DNA from: Thermomonas paludicola
GTDB lineage: Bacteria; Pseudomonadota; Gammaproteobacteria; Xanthomonadales; Xanthomonadaceae
Direction: 5' to 3'
DNA length: 64,000 bases
NCBI RefSeq assembly: GCF_024498955.1
Contig: NZ_CP093311.1
Span: 2,542,001 to 2,606,000, forward strand
The notes under the pieces are model-generated. The model saw only the letters and a program-made list of their open reading frames with translations. It was not told the DNA's origin and did not search any database. Of this stretch, positions 40,984 through 56,430 are shown piece by piece (positions within the stretch are counted from its first letter, which is position 1; each line of letters opens with the position of its first letter). A program made the position numbers and the translations under genes.

Positions 40984-43317
40984 TTACTTCAGCGTCCGCT
41001 CGAACAGCGCATGGATGCGGCGATATTCGTCGTACCAGCTGTCGGGATGGGTGAAGCCATGGCGCTCCAGCGGATAGGGCGCGAGTTCCCACTGGTCCTT
41101 GCGCAGCTCGATCAGCTTCTGGGCCATCATCACCGAGTCCTTGAAGAACACGTTGTCGTCGATCATGCCCTGCGCGATCAGCAGGCGGTCTTGCAGGCCG
41201 TCGGCATACTCGATCGGCGATGAGCGCTTGTAGGCCTCCGGGTCCAGCTCCGGGGTGTTGAGGACGTTGGAGGTGTACTCGTGGTTGTATTGCGACCAGT
41301 CGGCCACCGGGCGCAGCGCGGCGCCGGCCTTGAACACGCCGGGCGCCTTGAACAGTGCGACGTAGGTCATGAAGCCGCCGTAGCTGCCGCCGTAGATGCC
41401 GGCACGGGCGCGATCGCCCTGCTTGTGTTCCACCAGCCAGTCCAGGCCGTCCAGATAGTCTTCCAGTTCCGGCTTTCCCATCCAGCGGTAGATCGCGGTG
41501 CGCCAGTCGCGCCCGTAGCCTTCGCTGGCGCGGTAGTCGAGGTCCAGCACGATGTATCCCTCATTCACCAGCAGGTTGTGGAACATCTGCTCGCGGAAGT
41601 AGTTCGGGTAGCGCGCGCTGACGTTCTGCAGGTAGCCGGCGCCGTGCACGAACATCACGATCGGATAGGTGCGGCCCGCCTGCATCGTGGCCGGCGCATA
41701 GAGCTTGCCCCAGATGCTGCCGGCACCGTGCTTGCTGGGCACCTGCACGATCTGCGGCATGATCCAGGCGCGCGCCTTGTACTCGGCGGTGCGCGTGTCG
41801 GTCAGCGGCCTGGCCGCGCCGCCGTTGGCATCCACCACCGACAGCTGCGGCGGAACATATGCAGAGGAATGCCGCACCAGCAATTTCCTGCCGTCCGGCG
41901 ATGGCAGGAAATTCTCCACGCCATCGAGCGCCGTCAGTTCGCGCACCTCGCCGCCGTGCGCGGGCACCTTGCACACTTCGTAGTCGCCGGGTGCGGCGCG
42001 ATTGCACAGGAAATAGAACGCGCTGCCGTCGCGGGCAGGCAATACCTGCGAGGTTTCCCACTTGCCATCGGTGAGCTGGCTGCGGTGTGCGCCGTTCAGC
42101 GTGTACAGGTGCGAGTAACCGCTTTCCTCACTCAGGTACCACAGGGTCTTGCCATCCGGCAGCCAGCCGAAGTCGTTGAAGCTCCAGTTGATCCAGGCAT
42201 CATCGTGCAGCCGATGACGCGGCTGCAGCGTGGCGCCGGCCAGGTCGATGCTGGCGATCCAGCGATCCTTGTTGTCGATCGCGCGCAGCATCACTGCGGC
42301 GTTGCCGCCATCGTCAGCCCACGCCAGATCGCCCACCTGCAGCGCGCGATTGCCCTTCAGCGGATCCTTGCCCGCCGCCTTGCGCAGCGCCGCCAGCGGG
42401 TCCACCGCAATCCCGGGCAGCGCATCGAACTTCAATTCGCGCACCTTGCCGGTGGCCACCTCGGCCAGCCACAGCGCCTGCGGGACAGGCGCGTTGTGGC
42501 CCACGCGGGTGCGCACGTCCTCGAACTCTTCATAGCCGGATTCGGTGACGTACTTCGGCATCTTGCCGCCCTGGCCCGCACTGGCGCCTTTCTCGCTGGT
42601 GACCACCAGCAGCCAGCGACCGTCCGGCGACAGCACGGAACCCGCAATCTCGACGCCCTTGCCCAGATACACCGGCGCCGGCGCCCGCGTGGGATCGGCC
42701 TTGCGCCAGGCGTCGCCCTGCACGCGCGCCGCATCGCGCTGGGCGCGGTCGTTGCGCAGGGTCTCGACCAGGCGCAGCTGGCGATCGCGCAGGTCGTCCG
42801 CCTTGGGCGGCGTGCCCGGTGCATCATCGGCCACCAATTGCGCGGCGACGGCGACCACGCCGTCATTCCAGCGATACCAGGTGTTCGCCACCGACCAGAC
42901 CAGGCCGCCGTCCGGGCTCCACTTCAGCCCCGACGCCGACTGGTTGTCGCGGGTCAGCTGGCGCAGCACGCCGCTGCGCAGGTCGCGCACGAACACGTTT
43001 CCGCTGCGCACGAATGCGCTGCGGCTGCCATCGGCGGCATACACCGCATCGCCGGCGTCCAGGTTGGCGCGCGCGCCGTCCCCCAATGCCGTCGCTGCGC
43101 TGCCATCCAGGGCGACCTGCCAGGTATCGCGAACGCTTTCCCCCTTCCGCTTCAGCAGGAATTGCGCGGCCTGGCTGTCCCAACGCCACCAGGCGCCTTC
43201 CACTTGCGGGCCAATCCAGTCCGGGTCGGCCATCGCCTGCGTCAACGTGATCGGCTCGGCCGCGCGCGCGGCCGAGAGGCTGATGAGCAGTGCAAACGCA
43301 AGCGAAACAAGGCGCAT
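40984..43317 (-). CDS. Exported S9 prolyl-oligopeptidase-family peptidase (DPP-IV/DAP type)
   Basis: The product has 777 residues. A signal peptide (MRLVSLAFALLISLSAARA) precedes a propeller region (about 60-510, with SPDG repeats) and an alpha/beta-hydrolase domain. The nucleophile is in IYGGSYGGFM (Ser645), the canonical GxSYGG, and the His in LERHGFTHPDSWYDEYRR. FVHGAGYLQNV forms the oxyanion region. The predicted location is the periplasm. It is a second member of the family in this window but lies outside the hydroxyproline/hydroxylysine cluster, and it keeps the Tyr that the first one has lost. It is divergent from the YcgL gene across 146 bases. Confidence 0.9.
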   Translation of the reverse strand: MRLVSLAFALLISLSAARAAEPITLTQAMADPDWIGPQVEGAWWRWDSQAAQFLLKRKGESVRDTWQVALDGSAATALGDGARANLDAGDAVYAADGSRSAFVRSGNVFVRDLRSGVLRQLTRDNQSASGLKWSPDGGLVWSVANTWYRWNDGVVAVAAQLVADDAPGTPPKADDLRDRQLRLVETLRNDRAQRDAARVQGDAWRKADPTRAPAPVYLGKGVEIAGSVLSPDGRWLLVVTSEKGASAGQGGKMPKYVTESGYEEFEDVRTRVGHNAPVPQALWLAEVATGKVRELKFDALPGIAVDPLAALRKAAGKDPLKGNRALQVGDLAWADDGGNAAVMLRAIDNKDRWIASIDLAGATLQPRHRLHDDAWINWSFNDFGWLPDGKTLWYLSEESGYSHLYTLNGAHRSQLTDGKWETSQVLPARDGSAFYFLCNRAAPGDYEVCKVPAHGGEVRELTALDGVENFLPSPDGRKLLVRHSSAYVPPQLSVVDANGGAARPLTDTRTAEYKARAWIMPQIVQVPSKHGAGSIWGKLYAPATMQAGRTYPIVMFVHGAGYLQNVSARYPNYFREQMFHNLLVNEGYIVLDLDYRASEGYGRDWRTAIYRWMGKPELEDYLDGLDWLVEHKQGDRARAGIYGGSYGGFMTYVALFKAPGVFKAGAALRPVADWSQYNHEYTSNVLNTPELDPEAYKRSSPIEYADGLQDRLLIAQGMIDDNVFFKDSVMMAQKLIELRKDQWELAPYPLERHGFTHPDSWYDEYRRIHALFERTLK

Positions 43318-43463
43318 GGGGCGCTCCCTAGCAGACCAAAGGCGGAAGGTTAGCAGTCCGCGTTCACGGCGCTTGTGCCGAATGTCCCGCCAACGGTTCC
43401 GCCACAGCGTGCTTTACCGCACAATCCGTGATTGTTCCCGCAACACGACCCCTCCGGCTCGCG

Positions 43464-43733
43464 ATGCTCGCCTTCGTTTACAAGAGCCTGAAAAAGGCCG
43501 ACACCTACGTCTATCTCGCCAGCCGCGATGATCCCGCGCTGCTGCCCGAACCGCTGCGCGCGCAACTCGGAGCCTTGCAGTTCGTGCTGGAGGTGGCATT
43601 GACGGCGGAACGCAAGCTGGCCCGCGTCGATGTCGACGTGGTGCGCACCAACCTGATGACGCGCGGCTTCCACGTGCAGTTCCCGCCGACGATGCAGGAC
43701 CCGATGACCGACGACTGGGGCACCGATGCCTGA
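43464..43733 (+). CDS. YcgL-domain protein
   Basis: The product has 89 residues: MLAFVYKSLKKADTYVYLAS, then RDDPALLPEPLRAQLG, then the LARVDVDVVRTNLMTRGFHVQFPP tail. These match the YcgL family of gammaproteobacteria, small cytoplasmic proteins linked to RNase D in some species, of unclear function. The start at 43464 was chosen because the conserved block begins there. Its last eight bases overlap the start of the ankyrin gene, so the two are probably translationally coupled. Confidence 0.87.
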   Translation: MLAFVYKSLKKADTYVYLASRDDPALLPEPLRAQLGALQFVLEVALTAERKLARVDVDVVRTNLMTRGFHVQFPPTMQDPMTDDWGTDA

Positions 43734-46700
43734 GCGCGCTCCTGCTCGCGGCAGCGCATGGCTGGCGCTGGGCCTGCTGCTGGCGGGCGCGTGCTGGTTC
43801 GACCTCGGCGCGGCCGCCGCGTTTGCCGGGCTGGCGCAGATTCCCGCCGCGCTGGGCGTGGCGCTGCTGCGCGGCAGTCGCGACGCGCGCGGATTGGCGG
43901 CCGATGCCGGCCGGTTGGCGCTGCGCTGGGGCGGTGGCGTCTTCGCTGCGGCAGTGCTGCTGGCCTGGCCGCTCAGCCGCCTGCTGGCAGACCCCGGCCT
44001 TGGCCACGCACTGCTGTTGAGCGCGATGGCCGGGCTGCTGCTGTCGCTGCTGTGGTGGCAGTGGCCGGAATGGCAGCGGCTGGAATGCCTGGGCGGTGGC
44101 GCGCACGCGCGGCGCATTGGGCAACGGGTGCCGGATCGCCAGGCATGGTCAGGGTTGCTGCTGGTGGCTTTTCCCGTTTTCTGCCTGCTGCTGGGCGGGC
44201 TGTTGCTGGCGTGGCCGGGCCTGCTGGCCGGCACCGCGCGGCTGCTTGCCTGCATCGCCTACGCCGGCCTGTTGCCGCTGGCGCATGCAGTACTGCAATC
44301 GGCCGAAGCCCAGCCCCGGCTGCATGGGCTGCCGGTGGTGGAAATGGAGGCGGACGACCCGGCCGCCGCCCCCCTGCCCGAGTTGTTCGCAGCGCCCATC
44401 AGCAACATGGCGCCGGCGACGGATGCTGCGCCCATCGCCACAATCCAGGCCGCAACCGTCGCCGACACCGCGGCGCTGGACCGCGAGCTTTACGCAGCCG
44501 CGCGCAACGGTCGGGTGGAGCGTGCGCTGGCACTGCTGGAAGCGGGCGCCAACCCCATGGCCTTGCCCGAAGCCGACGCCCGCGACCGCCGCAGCCTGCC
44601 GATGCTCGCGGCGGTGTTGCCGGACCTGCGCCTGCTGCGTGCATTGATCGAGCGCGGGGTGGACGTGAACGCGACGCAGGCGGGCATGAGCCCGCTGCTG
44701 GCTGCCACCCGCGACAGTTGGCACGGCCGCCCGGAGGCAGTGATGACCTTGCTGGCCAATGGCGCCGATCCGCGGCTGGCCGATGCCGAAGGCAACACCC
44801 CGCTGCACCATGCGGCACGCAGCTCCGATCCCGGCGTGGCCGCGCTGCTGCGCGATGCCGGCGCGGGCGTGGACGCGCTCAATCACGAAGGCATTTCCCC
44901 GCTGGGCAGCGCCTGCGCCTGCAGCAACTGGCGGCTGGCCCGCTTCCTGCTGGAACGCGGCGCCAAACCCGAGCCCGAGGGCGGGCAGCCGGTGCTGCTG
45001 TGCGCCGCCGCCTGCGAGGACGACGATGTCGCGGGGGTGCAGTTGCTGCTGCGACACAAGGCGCGCGTGAATGCGCTCGACGCCCAGGGCCGCAGTGCCC
45101 TGCACGAAGCCGCGGCCGCCGGCCATCCGGAGATCGCGCAGGCCCTGCTGGACGCCGGTGCACAGGTCAACGCGCGGGACGCCAAGGGCCGCACGCCTCT
45201 GCTGGAGGCCGTGCGCGTCGGCGCACTGCCGGTACTGGAACGCCTGCTGGCGGCGGATGCCGACTTGCGCGCCTGCGATGGCGAGGGCAGCAACGCCCTG
45301 CACTTGGCATGCACCGCCGAAGCGCCTTCCATCGAGCTGTTGCGCGACCTGCTGGCGCTGGGGCTGGACCCGCATGCGGAAGACGCGCAAGGCCGCAGCT
45401 CACTCGACCTGACCATCGCGGCGGGGCGCTGGACGCTGGTGGCGGTGCTGGATCCCCAGCGCGCACTGCCGGTCGCACTGGCCGAGGACGATGGCGCGCG
45501 GCTGGAACGGCCGCCGCAACTGCTGCTGCGTGAATCGCTGCTGGATGGCAGTACCGCAGCGCAGCTGGACGCGCTGGCAACGCTGCTGGAGCCGCATGAC
45601 TTCGATGTCCTGCTGGGCGATGCCGAGGTCGCCGCCGCGCCCGCGCGGGTGGCCTGGCTGCTGCGCCAGGGCGCCGATGCCGAGGCGTCCGGCGGTGGCG
45701 CGCCCTCGCCGGTACAGGCCGCCCTGGCGCGTGGCGAAGCCGGCATCGACACCCTGCGGGTGCTGTTTGCGTCTGCGGCATCACCGGCCGGCGCGGGCGG
45801 GCTGGCCCGCTTCCTGGCGGCCTGCACCTCCGCCAATGTCCGAGCGCAGGCGTTTGCGATCGAACTGCTGGAGCGCGGCGCGGACCCCTTCGGCCCGTCG
45901 CCGGCTGGCGATGCGCCGGTCGTGCTGGCCGCGCGCCTGGGCTGGCGCCCGCTGCTGCAACGCCTGCTGGCACTCGGCGCCAACCCCGACAGCTGCGACG
46001 CGCGCGGCATGGGCGCCCTGCACGTGGCCGCGACCCAAGGCGACGAGGACACCTTGAAGTTGCTGGTGATGCATGGCGCCGCGCCCGACCGTCGCGCAGC
46101 CGATGGCCTGACCCCGCTGGGCATCGCCCTTGCGTGCGGTCGCCGCAGCCAGGCCGACTGGCTGGACTGGCGCGACTGGCGGCTGCCGCACCGCCCGCTG
46201 GTTGCCACCGACGTGCCCGCTGCCGCCATCGCCGGCGATCTGGATGCCGTGCGCCGGCTACTGGCGCTGGGCCTGCCGGTGGACGCCACCGACAGCCAGG
46301 GCTGCACCGCGCTGCTGCGCGCCGCTGGCGGCGGCCATCGCGCGCTGGTCGATTTTCTGCTGCGCAGCGGCGCCGACCCCGGTCGCGCCGCACAGACCGG
46401 CGCCACCGCGCTGTCCGCCGCGGTCAGCATGCGCCACCTGGACATCGTCGACCTTCTGTTGAAGGCCGGCAGCGGGCTGGAGCAGCGCCTGCCGGGCGAC
46501 GTCACGGTGCTGATGCTGGCCGCCGCGCTGGGCCTGCCGGAACTGGTGTCACGCCTGCTGCAAGCCGGCGCCGACCTGCATGCCGCCGACGCCCAGGGCC
46601 TGACCCCGCTGCATTGCGCCGCGTTGTATGGCTTCACCGCACGCGACCGCACCCGCCAGGTGGCACTGCTGGATGCCTTGCTGCTGGCCGGCGCCGACCC

Positions 46701-47070
46701 GCACCGCAGCGCGGGCAACGGCCTGACCCCGCTGCTGCTGCTGCTGGGCGCACGCTCCGAACCCGGCACCCCGGTCAGTGAAGACGTGCTGCTGGCGGCG
46801 CTGGACCGGCTGCTGGATGAGGACGTGCAGCTGGATGTCCGCGATGCGCGCGGCTACGGGCCGCTGCACCTGGCCGCGCTGCATGGCCTGCAGCTGGTGG
46901 CGGAAGACCTGCTGCGCGCAGGCGCCAACCCGGACGTGCGTGACAACGCCGGCCGCACCCCGCGCGAGGTGGCGCAGATGCGCGGCTACATGGACATCGC
47001 CGCCCTGCTGGCCGCGCCCGCCGCATCGCCAGCACCCAATGTTTCGCTGGCCCGCTTTCTGCGCGAATAG
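43726..47070 (+). CDS. Membrane-anchored ankyrin-repeat protein, 1114 residues
   Basis: The N-terminal 190 or so residues hold about six hydrophobic segments (WLALGLLLAGACWFDLGAAA, LLLSAMAGLLLSLLWW, GLLLVAFPVFCLLLGGLLLA and others). From about residue 255 to the end there are roughly twenty ankyrin-type units, seen as G-TPLH-AA-(x)-LL--GA spacing, for example GNTPLHHAARSSDPGVAALL, GRSALHEAAAAGHPEIAQAL and GYGPLHLAALHGLQLVAEDL. A less regular stretch lies at about 565-660. The soluble part probably faces the cytoplasm and binds proteins. No enzymatic domain is visible. It overlaps ycgL and converges with the antiporter gene. Its partners and function are unknown. Confidence 0.9.
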   Translation: MPERAPARGSAWLALGLLLAGACWFDLGAAAAFAGLAQIPAALGVALLRGSRDARGLAADAGRLALRWGGGVFAAAVLLAWPLSRLLADPGLGHALLLSAMAGLLLSLLWWQWPEWQRLECLGGGAHARRIGQRVPDRQAWSGLLLVAFPVFCLLLGGLLLAWPGLLAGTARLLACIAYAGLLPLAHAVLQSAEAQPRLHGLPVVEMEADDPAAAPLPELFAAPISNMAPATDAAPIATIQAATVADTAALDRELYAAARNGRVERALALLEAGANPMALPEADARDRRSLPMLAAVLPDLRLLRALIERGVDVNATQAGMSPLLAATRDSWHGRPEAVMTLLANGADPRLADAEGNTPLHHAARSSDPGVAALLRDAGAGVDALNHEGISPLGSACACSNWRLARFLLERGAKPEPEGGQPVLLCAAACEDDDVAGVQLLLRHKARVNALDAQGRSALHEAAAAGHPEIAQALLDAGAQVNARDAKGRTPLLEAVRVGALPVLERLLAADADLRACDGEGSNALHLACTAEAPSIELLRDLLALGLDPHAEDAQGRSSLDLTIAAGRWTLVAVLDPQRALPVALAEDDGARLERPPQLLLRESLLDGSTAAQLDALATLLEPHDFDVLLGDAEVAAAPARVAWLLRQGADAEASGGGAPSPVQAALARGEAGIDTLRVLFASAASPAGAGGLARFLAACTSANVRAQAFAIELLERGADPFGPSPAGDAPVVLAARLGWRPLLQRLLALGANPDSCDARGMGALHVAATQGDEDTLKLLVMHGAAPDRRAADGLTPLGIALACGRRSQADWLDWRDWRLPHRPLVATDVPAAAIAGDLDAVRRLLALGLPVDATDSQGCTALLRAAGGGHRALVDFLLRSGADPGRAAQTGATALSAAVSMRHLDIVDLLLKAGSGLEQRLPGDVTVLMLAAALGLPELVSRLLQAGADLHAADAQGLTPLHCAALYGFTARDRTRQVALLDALLLAGADPHRSAGNGLTPLLLLLGARSEPGTPVSEDVLLAALDRLLDEDVQLDVRDARGYGPLHLAALHGLQLVAEDLLRAGANPDVRDNAGRTPREVAQMRGYMDIAALLAAPAASPAPNVSLARFLRE

Positions 47071-47082
47071 CAGACGCGCCGC

Positions 47083-48876
47083 CTACCCCACCGGGCCCGC
47101 TGCCGGCGGCATGGCGCCGGCATCGGCATCGAACAATCCGTCCAGCTCGCGCCGCGCGTCCCGGGTGGCCTGCAGCAGCGCGTCTTCGTCGTCCTGCAGC
47201 AGGCGCTGCGACTCCAGCAGCGACTCATCCCATTCGCGAAACCGGCGCGCATGTTGGTCCGCCTGCCCACGCGCCATGCCCAGCGCCACCAGCACGTCGC
47301 GCCCCATTTCCAGGCTGCTGGCATAGGTTTCGCGCAGCGCTTCCGCGCCCAGGTCAACCAGCTGCCAGGCATGCCGACGATCACGCGCGCGCGCAAACAC
47401 CCGCGCCTGCGGGTAGTGCTTGCGCACCAGCCGCACCATCCGCAGGCTGGCCTCGACACCGTTGATCGCGACCACGAACACCTTCACCTGCGCCGCACCC
47501 GCCGAGCGCAGCAGCGCCAGCCGGGTGGGGTCGCCGTAATAAATCTGGTCGGTGCCGATCTGGCGCGACAGGTTGACCTGTTCGATGTCGGGATCGACGG
47601 CGATGAACGGGATGCCCTGGGCGCGCAGCAGGCGCGCCACGATCTGCCCGAAGCGCCCGAAGCCTGCCACCAGCACCTGCGGCTGGCGGTCGGGGATGGC
47701 GTCGTACTCGCGCTCCTGCGCGCTGGTCGCGCGCGGCAGCAGCTTCGAGGCAACCAACAGCAACAGCGGCGTGATCGCCATCGACAAACCCACGATGGCG
47801 ATCAAGCGGTCGCGGGTGGCGATATCCAGCAGCCTGGCTTTGGCCGCCTCGCCGAACACCACGAACGCGAATTCGCCGCCCAGGGCCAGCACCCCCGCCA
47901 GCAGCACCGCGCCACGCGGCGCCAGCCGCCCCGGCCGCAGGCCCAGCGCGAACAGCAGCGCGGACTTGACCAGCAGCAGCGTCACTACGCCGGCGCCGAT
48001 CAGCAGCGGTTCGTTGACCACCCGATGCACGTCGATGCCCATGCCGACGGCCATGAAGAACAAGCCCAACAGCAGGCCTTCGAACGGCTTGATCTGCGAC
48101 TCCAGCTCGTGCCGGTACTCGGATTCGGCCAGCAATACGCCGGCCAGGAACGCGCCCAGGCCTGCGCTCAACCCCACCAGTTGCATCAACCAGGCGCTGC
48201 CCATCACCACCAGCAACGCAGCACCGGTAAACACTTCGGGGATGTCGGTGCGCGCGATCACCCGGAACAGATGCCGCAGCAGGTAGCGCCCGCCCACCAC
48301 CAGCGCGGCGATCACCGCGACCGCGCGCAGCACGTCGTCCCACTCCAGCCCCGCGCTCTTGGCCTTGCCCAGCAGCGGAATCGCGGCCAGCAACGGAATG
48401 GCGGCCAGATCCTGGAACAGCAGCATGGCAAAGGCCAGCCGGCCATGTTCGGTCGCCAGCTCTTTGCGTTCCGACAACAGCTGCAAGCCCACCGCCGTGG
48501 ACGACAGCGCCAGCCCCAGGCCAATCACCAGCGCCGCCTTCCAGCCCAACCCGAGCAGCATCGCCAGCCCGCCCAACACGGTTCCGGTAAGCAGCACCTG
48601 CAGGCCGCCCGCCACGAATATCGGGCGCCGCATCAGCTTCAGGCGCGGCAGCGACAGCTCCAGGCCGATCACGAACAACAGCATCACCACGCCGATTTCG
48701 CTGGCCGCCAGCACCCGCCCGGGATCGCGCACCAGCGCCAACGCGTGCGGGCCCAGCAACACGCCGGTGACCAGATAGGCCAGCACCGCGCCAAGCCCGA
48801 TCCGCTTGAACACGGGAACGGCCAGCACCGCTGCCAGCAGGAACACCAGTGCAAGCTCCAGACCACCGCTATCCAT
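47083..48876 (-). CDS. CPA2-family K+/H+ antiporter, KefC-like with RCK domain
   Basis: The product has 597 residues. About twelve membrane segments (for example LELALVFLLAAVLAVPVF and AALVIGLGLALSSTAVGLQL) form the Na/H-exchanger core. The conserved ELSLPRLKLM and FQDLAAIPLLA regions are typical of Kef proteins. A cytosolic RCK/TrkA-N domain follows from about 400, with QVLVAGFGRFGQIVARLL and FIAVDPDIEQV. The last 60 residues are acidic and coiled-coil-like (DESLLESQRLLQDDEDALLQ). The likely role is potassium efflux coupled to proton entry, possibly gated by a nucleotide or glutathione adduct. The partner KefF/KefG is not seen nearby. Confidence 0.9.
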   Translation of the reverse strand: MDSGGLELALVFLLAAVLAVPVFKRIGLGAVLAYLVTGVLLGPHALALVRDPGRVLAASEIGVVMLLFVIGLELSLPRLKLMRRPIFVAGGLQVLLTGTVLGGLAMLLGLGWKAALVIGLGLALSSTAVGLQLLSERKELATEHGRLAFAMLLFQDLAAIPLLAAIPLLGKAKSAGLEWDDVLRAVAVIAALVVGGRYLLRHLFRVIARTDIPEVFTGAALLVVMGSAWLMQLVGLSAGLGAFLAGVLLAESEYRHELESQIKPFEGLLLGLFFMAVGMGIDVHRVVNEPLLIGAGVVTLLLVKSALLFALGLRPGRLAPRGAVLLAGVLALGGEFAFVVFGEAAKARLLDIATRDRLIAIVGLSMAITPLLLLVASKLLPRATSAQEREYDAIPDRQPQVLVAGFGRFGQIVARLLRAQGIPFIAVDPDIEQVNLSRQIGTDQIYYGDPTRLALLRSAGAAQVKVFVVAINGVEASLRMVRLVRKHYPQARVFARARDRRHAWQLVDLGAEALRETYASSLEMGRDVLVALGMARGQADQHARRFREWDESLLESQRLLQDDEDALLQATRDARRELDGLFDADAGAMPPAAGPVG

Positions 48877-48907
48877 TGTTGCCCATCACTGCAAGTCAGC
48901 CGGAAGC

Positions 48908-49585
48908 TTACGGCACGCGCGCGGGTGCCGGCGTGCCCGGCGGCGGCGCGGCGGGTGCCGCCAGCGCGCAATGGCTGGCCCTGATCTTCGCGTCGATGGC
49001 CTCGAATGCACGCTGGCGCTGGTCGCGCTCGTCGGCGCTGGCATAGCGCTGCTTGAAGTCGGCCTCGTCCAACTGCCGATACCACGCCGCGCACAGCTGC
49101 GCGTCAGGGACTTCGGTGCACGCGTCATGTTTCATTTCGCAGGCCTGCCCCATGCCCATCGCCGCGCTGCCATCGATGCCCAGCACCTGCAGCGGCACGC
49201 AGCGCGGTTCCGGCGTGGCGGTTTCGCCGTAGTAGGTATCCCCTTCCCAGGTGCGGCACTGGAACAGCGCCGGGGGCGCCGGCAGGGCCGCGGCTTCCGG
49301 CGCCGGCTTGCGCTGCGTGGACGGGCCACCGACCAGCACGAACTCACCGTACTGCGGCTGTGCGGCGGGCGCCGCGGCGGCGGGCGGTTTTGCGGCCGGC
49401 ACCGGCACCACCTTCACGTCGCCGATGCGGCGGATTTCCTGCTTCATCCCGGGCGCGCAGGGCGTGCCGTTCTGCATCGACACGTTGCCCTTGGCATCGG
49501 TGCACTTGTAGAACACGGTTTCCTGCGCGCGCACGCTCCACGGCAAGCACAGGAGCAGCAGCACGATCACGCGTCGATTCAGCAT
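48908..49585 (-). CDS. Secreted DUF4124-domain protein, first of a tandem pair
   Basis: The product has 225 residues. A signal peptide (MLNRRVIVLLLLCLPWSVRA) is followed by the DUF4124 motif VFYKCTDAKGNVSMQNGTPC, then a Pro/Ala-rich linker and a Cys-containing C-terminal half (LFQCRTWEGDTYYGETATPE). DUF4124 is a small beta-structured periplasmic module found widely in Xanthomonadaceae, with no known function. It lies one base downstream of a paralogue and is presumably co-expressed with it. Confidence 0.82.
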   Translation of the reverse strand: MLNRRVIVLLLLCLPWSVRAQETVFYKCTDAKGNVSMQNGTPCAPGMKQEIRRIGDVKVVPVPAAKPPAAAAPAAQPQYGEFVLVGGPSTQRKPAPEAAALPAPPALFQCRTWEGDTYYGETATPEPRCVPLQVLGIDGSAAMGMGQACEMKHDACTEVPDAQLCAAWYRQLDEADFKQRYASADERDQRQRAFEAIDAKIRASHCALAAPAAPPPGTPAPARVP

Positions 49586-49586
49586 C

Positions 49587-50252
49587 TCAGCGCCCCCCGC
49601 AGTCGTTGTCGAGGCGCGCGTTGATGCCGCGCTCTTCGTTGCGCAACACATCGCGCTCCTTTTCCTGTGCATTGAAGAAACGGGTGCGGATGTCCGAGCG
49701 GCGATCACGCAGGCGCGCGCAGGCCTCGCGCGGCGGCAGCATGGCGCAATCGTCGCGCACCCACGTGCCGCCACCCGTGGCAACCGGCCAGTTCACGTCG
49801 CGCCGATGGAGATGCATCTCCGCGTCCGGGTTGCCGATGTTGCGGCCCGGCACGGCGCTGGGCCGCAGCGCCGGATAACCGAGCGTCCACAGCGGCACCC
49901 AGCGCGGGTTGCCGCGGCCGTCGTCGCTGGCATAGCGCTTGCCGTCGGGCGTGATGCATTCGTACATCGGGCGCGGCGGCGCCAGGTACACGGTGTTCTC
50001 CACCACCACCGGCGCAGCCTGCCGCGGCGGCGCGGGTGGCGGCGCGGGCGCCTGCGGCGGCGGTGCCTGTGGTCGCTGCATCTCGCGCACCACCTGCGCC
50101 TGGCCTGCCGCGCAGGGCAGGCTGCCCAGGCTCACCTTGCCCGCCGCATCGGTGCAGCGATACACGGTGACCGAGCCGCTGCCCGATTGCGCGCTGGCGG
50201 GGCTGCCGAAGGACAGCAGGCACAGTGCCAGCAGAAGGGTGAGCGAACGCAT
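49587..50252 (-). CDS. Secreted DUF4124-domain protein, second of a tandem pair
   Basis: The product has 221 residues. The signal peptide MRSLTLLLALCLLSFGSPAS is followed by VYRCTDAAGKVSLGSLPC (DUF4124), a Pro-rich linker of about 25 residues and a second domain with MYECITPDGKRYASDDGRGN. It has the same architecture as its downstream neighbour, so the pair arose by tandem duplication. Periplasmic location is predicted. The function is unknown. It ends one base before the next start. Confidence 0.82.
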   Translation of the reverse strand: MRSLTLLLALCLLSFGSPASAQSGSGSVTVYRCTDAAGKVSLGSLPCAAGQAQVVREMQRPQAPPPQAPAPPPAPPRQAAPVVVENTVYLAPPRPMYECITPDGKRYASDDGRGNPRWVPLWTLGYPALRPSAVPGRNIGNPDAEMHLHRRDVNWPVATGGGTWVRDDCAMLPPREACARLRDRRSDIRTRFFNAQEKERDVLRNEERGINARLDNDCGGR

Positions 50253-50316
50253 GCCCTATCTTGGCGCGGATGGCAGGCAGGCGAAACCCCGCTGCGCCGG
50301 TGTGTTCAGGCGACCG

Positions 50317-56267
<5,951 letters not shown>

Positions 56268-56283
56268 GTCGAGAAAGGAGAAC

Positions 56284-56319
56284 GCACTGCGTGGCGTCGT
56301 TCCCCGCTTGACGCAGTGC
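56284..56319 (-). promoter_or_regulatory. Leader hairpin ahead of gltB
   Basis: A 9-bp inverted repeat, GCACTGCGT / ACGCAGTGC, with an 18-base loop ends about 16 bases before the gltB start. In the mRNA it would fold close to the initiation region and could modulate translation or attenuate transcription. No obvious T-tract or known riboswitch core is seen. Confidence 0.5.
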
Positions 56320-56430
56320 ACAACTCGACTAAAGCACATTTTGTGCGCTGCAACAAGTGACTTTTTCGGACAGAATTTCGTTGCAGAAGAAACTTCTTTC
56401 CCGCCCGCAAACGCTGGTTCGGCGCGGGTT

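Noticed and set aside
56268..56339. A longer gltB start at 56339
   Set aside because: It would place the leader hairpin inside the coding region and give a 46-residue propeptide. The Cys-Gly-Phe-Gly mature start fits the later ATGs.
56334..56346. GCACATTTTGTGC upstream of gltB as an NtrC box
   Set aside because: The half-sites are separated by 5 bases instead of 7 and the inner CA/TG bases are missing, so it does not fit the NtrC consensus.
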